Positions 62,283 through 64,000 of a stretch of DNA of 64,000 bases are shown one piece after another. Source of the DNA: MADRE3 sp963718195 (GTDB taxonomy: Bacteria > Desulfobacterota > Desulfobulbia > Desulfobulbales > Desulfocapsaceae); the NCBI GenBank assembly GCA_963718195.1, contig CAVQYQ010000005.1:558001-622000 (forward strand). The letters are read 5' to 3'. Position 1 is the stretch's first letter. Each line of letters begins with the position of its first letter. The position numbers and the translations under genes are program-made. The notes under the pieces were generated by a model that worked only from the letters and a program-made list of their open reading frames with translations, searched no databases and was not told the origin of the DNA.

Positions 62283-63560
62283 TCAGGCACTTTTTAATTC
62301 ATCTTCAACATCAGACTTCTGGTAGAGAATAACCGGATAATCACCATTGGTGATAACCTGCTCACTGATAACGCACTCCTGAACATCCTTTTTCGACGGC
62401 AGATCGTACATCACGTCAAGCATCGCCTGCTCAAGCACAGATCTGAGGCCCCGGGCTCCAGACTTTCTCTCAAGTGCTTTACGGGCAACCGCAGAGAGAG
62501 CACCTTCAGTAAATCTCAATTGAATACTCTCAAATTCAAAAAGCTTCTGGTACTGTTTGGTCAGTGCATTTCTCGGCTCGCGTAAAATCCTGACAAGATC
62601 CTCTTCCATCAGTTCTTCCATTGTGGCAATCACAGGAAGCCTGCCAACCAGCTCGGGGATCAGGCCGAATTTCAGCAGATCTTCCGGTTGCACCATGGCC
62701 AGCAATTCACCCAGTTTTTTCTTCGAGTCACTGACAACTTCCGCCGTCAAACCAATCGATTTGGTGCCTGAACGGCGCTTAACGACATTGTCCAGCCCGA
62801 CAAAGGCACCACCGACAATAAAGAGGATGTTGGTGGTATCGATTTTAACCAAATCCTGCTGCGGGTGCTTACGTCCGCCTTTGGGAGGAATTGAGGCGAC
62901 AGTACCTTCGATTATTTTCAGCAGTGCCTGCTGTACACCTTCGCCGGAAACATCCCTGGTAAGAGATGGACTGTCTGATTTACGGGCAATTTTGTCTATT
63001 TCGTCGATGTAAATAATGCCGCGCTCAGCCCTCTCAATATCGTGATCTGCAGCCTGCAGCAGGTTAACAAGGATATTTTCAACATCTTCACCGACATATC
63101 CAGCTTCAGTCAATGTCGTTGCGTCTGCGATACAAAAGGGTACCTGTAGTATCTTTGCGAGTGTCTGGGCAACAAGTGTTTTTCCAGAACCGGTCGGGCC
63201 GATAAGAATGATGTTTGATTTCTGCAGTTCAACATCGTCCTCATCACTGGGAGCATCAATTCTTTTATAGTGATTGTGTACAGCTACCGACAACACCTTC
63301 TTGGCATGGTCCTGGCCAATAACATACTGGTCAAGGTGTTCCTTTATCTCCATTGGTTTCAGTGAGGCCGGTTTGAAATCATTACCATCTTCAGCGTCAC
63401 CGATCGTCTCGTCCTCTTCCTGGACGATCTCATTGCAGAGCTCAATGCATTCGTCGCAAATATAGACGTCCGGACCCGCAATCAGTTTTTCAACGTCATC
63501 CTGATTCTTGCCACAGAAAGAGCATTTGCATTCAGGTTCTCTGATATCAAAATCACTCAT
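62283..63560 (-). CDS. clpX: ClpX, ATPase subunit of the ClpXP protease
   Basis: 425 residues: N-terminal C4 zinc finger (CSFC 13-16, CDEC 35-38), AAA+ unfoldase with GPTGSGKT near 122-129, Walker B IIYIDEIDK and pore loop region (GYVGED). Recognises tagged substrates for ClpP. Starts ATG 63560; clpP ends 3 bp upstream in the same direction, so the two are translationally close. Confidence 0.97.
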   Translation of the reverse strand: MSDFDIREPECKCSFCGKNQDDVEKLIAGPDVYICDECIELCNEIVQEEDETIGDAEDGNDFKPASLKPMEIKEHLDQYVIGQDHAKKVLSVAVHNHYKRIDAPSDEDDVELQKSNIILIGPTGSGKTLVAQTLAKILQVPFCIADATTLTEAGYVGEDVENILVNLLQAADHDIERAERGIIYIDEIDKIARKSDSPSLTRDVSGEGVQQALLKIIEGTVASIPPKGGRKHPQQDLVKIDTTNILFIVGGAFVGLDNVVKRRSGTKSIGLTAEVVSDSKKKLGELLAMVQPEDLLKFGLIPELVGRLPVIATMEELMEEDLVRILREPRNALTKQYQKLFEFESIQLRFTEGALSAVARKALERKSGARGLRSVLEQAMLDVMYDLPSKKDVQECVISEQVITNGDYPVILYQKSDVEDELKSA

Positions 63561-63563
63561 TTT

Positions 63564-64000
63564 CTAGTCTTCCCTATCCGATTCAGTTCTTTTCATGAGG
63601 ACCTTGTCTATTATACCATACTTTCTGGCCTCGTCTGCATTCATAAAATTATCGCGTTCAGTATCAGCAGCAATCTTTTTAACCGTGTGTTTGGTGTGTT
63701 TGGCTAAAATTTTGTTGAGATCCTCACGCATTCTCAGAATTTCCCTGGCATGAATGTCTATATCCGTCGCCTGACCCTGAAATCCGCCCATTGGTTGATG
63801 TATCATAATTCTTGAGTTGGGCAGCGTATATCGTTTCCCTTCTGTCCCGGCTGCCAATAACAGGGCACCCATTGAAGCGGCTTGCCCCATACAGAGCGTG
63901 GCAATATCACATTTCACGAACTGCATGGTATCATAAATAGCCATACCAGATGTTACCGACCCTCCAGGAGAATTAATGTAGAAGGTAACATCTTTATCCG
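63564..64000 (-). CDS. clpP: ClpP protease subunit, N-terminal part outside window
   Basis: C-terminal ~145 residues of ClpP; the frame runs off the window edge at 64000. Catalytic Ser in GQAASMGA and His in MIHQP are present, with the downstream Asp region NADEARKYGIIDKV. Proteolytic partner of ClpX. Ends 3 bp before clpX. Confidence 0.96.
   Translation of the reverse strand, partial: DKDVTFYINSPGGSVTSGMAIYDTMQFVKCDIATLCMGQAASMGALLLAAGTEGKRYTLPNSRIMIHQPMGGFQGQATDIDIHAREILRMREDLNKILAKHTKHTVKKIAADTERDNFMNADEARKYGIIDKVLMKRTESDRED

Overview
The window looks like a chromosome segment of a mid-GC Gram-negative deltaproteobacterium (Desulfobacterota), perhaps near Desulfobulbales. This is inferred from protein character and from the gene set: sigma-54 plus sigma-28 flagellar control, FliW/CsrA, a FlhF/FlhG pair, L- and P-ring genes, and a clpP-clpX-lon cluster. 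No 16S gene is present, so the placement is tentative.

Layout. 1-6.8 kb is housekeeping: the 3' part of lepA; a minus-strand hisI-hisG-engB cluster preceded by a small, apparently decayed ORF; an FKBP-type isomerase; and a minus-strand pair of secreted proteins (a nuclease-like protein, and a pentapeptide-repeat protein with an 81-bp tandem repeat). 7.3-57.6 kb is an almost complete flagellar locus. It opens with a CNB-domain protein, a sigma-54 activator and a divergent two-domain CheC-like protein with a receiver-like tail. Then come a TPR protein, flgBC-fliEFGHIJ, a MotE-like gene, fliK and flgDE, ending at a strong terminator. The next blocks are motAB-fliLMNOPQR; flhBAFG-fliA and a small membrane protein; flgFGAHIJ; flgMNKL; csrA-fliW; two flagellin genes; flaG-fliD-fliS, a FliT/FlgN-like gene and two PilZ genes. 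An accessory islet with broken genes (53.5-56.2 kb) separates these from a second FliK-like gene, a stand-alone FlhB C-terminal-domain gene and a lipoprotein gene. 58-64 kb holds a small membrane protein, a DUF2971-like gene, tRNA-Asp and tRNA-Val, lon, clpX and partial clpP.

Control. Three -24/-12 (sigma-54) sites lie before the TPR/flgB, motA and flhB operons. Six sigma-28-like sites, mostly T(T/A)AA-N16-NCCGATA, precede flgM, both flagellins, flgF, the CheC-like gene and the TPR/flgB operon. The locus encodes the matching factors: a sigma-54 activator, FliA and FlgM. The flagellin mRNA leaders carry hairpins with ACGGA or the Shine-Dalgarno sequence in the loop, directly downstream of csrA-fliW. 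This suggests a CsrA-FliW-flagellin translational circuit.

Quality note. flgN, both flagellin genes and fliD carry frameshifts between 43.3 and 50.5 kb, while neighbouring genes are intact. This may be assembly or consensus error around duplicated flagellin sequence, or real decay of filament genes.
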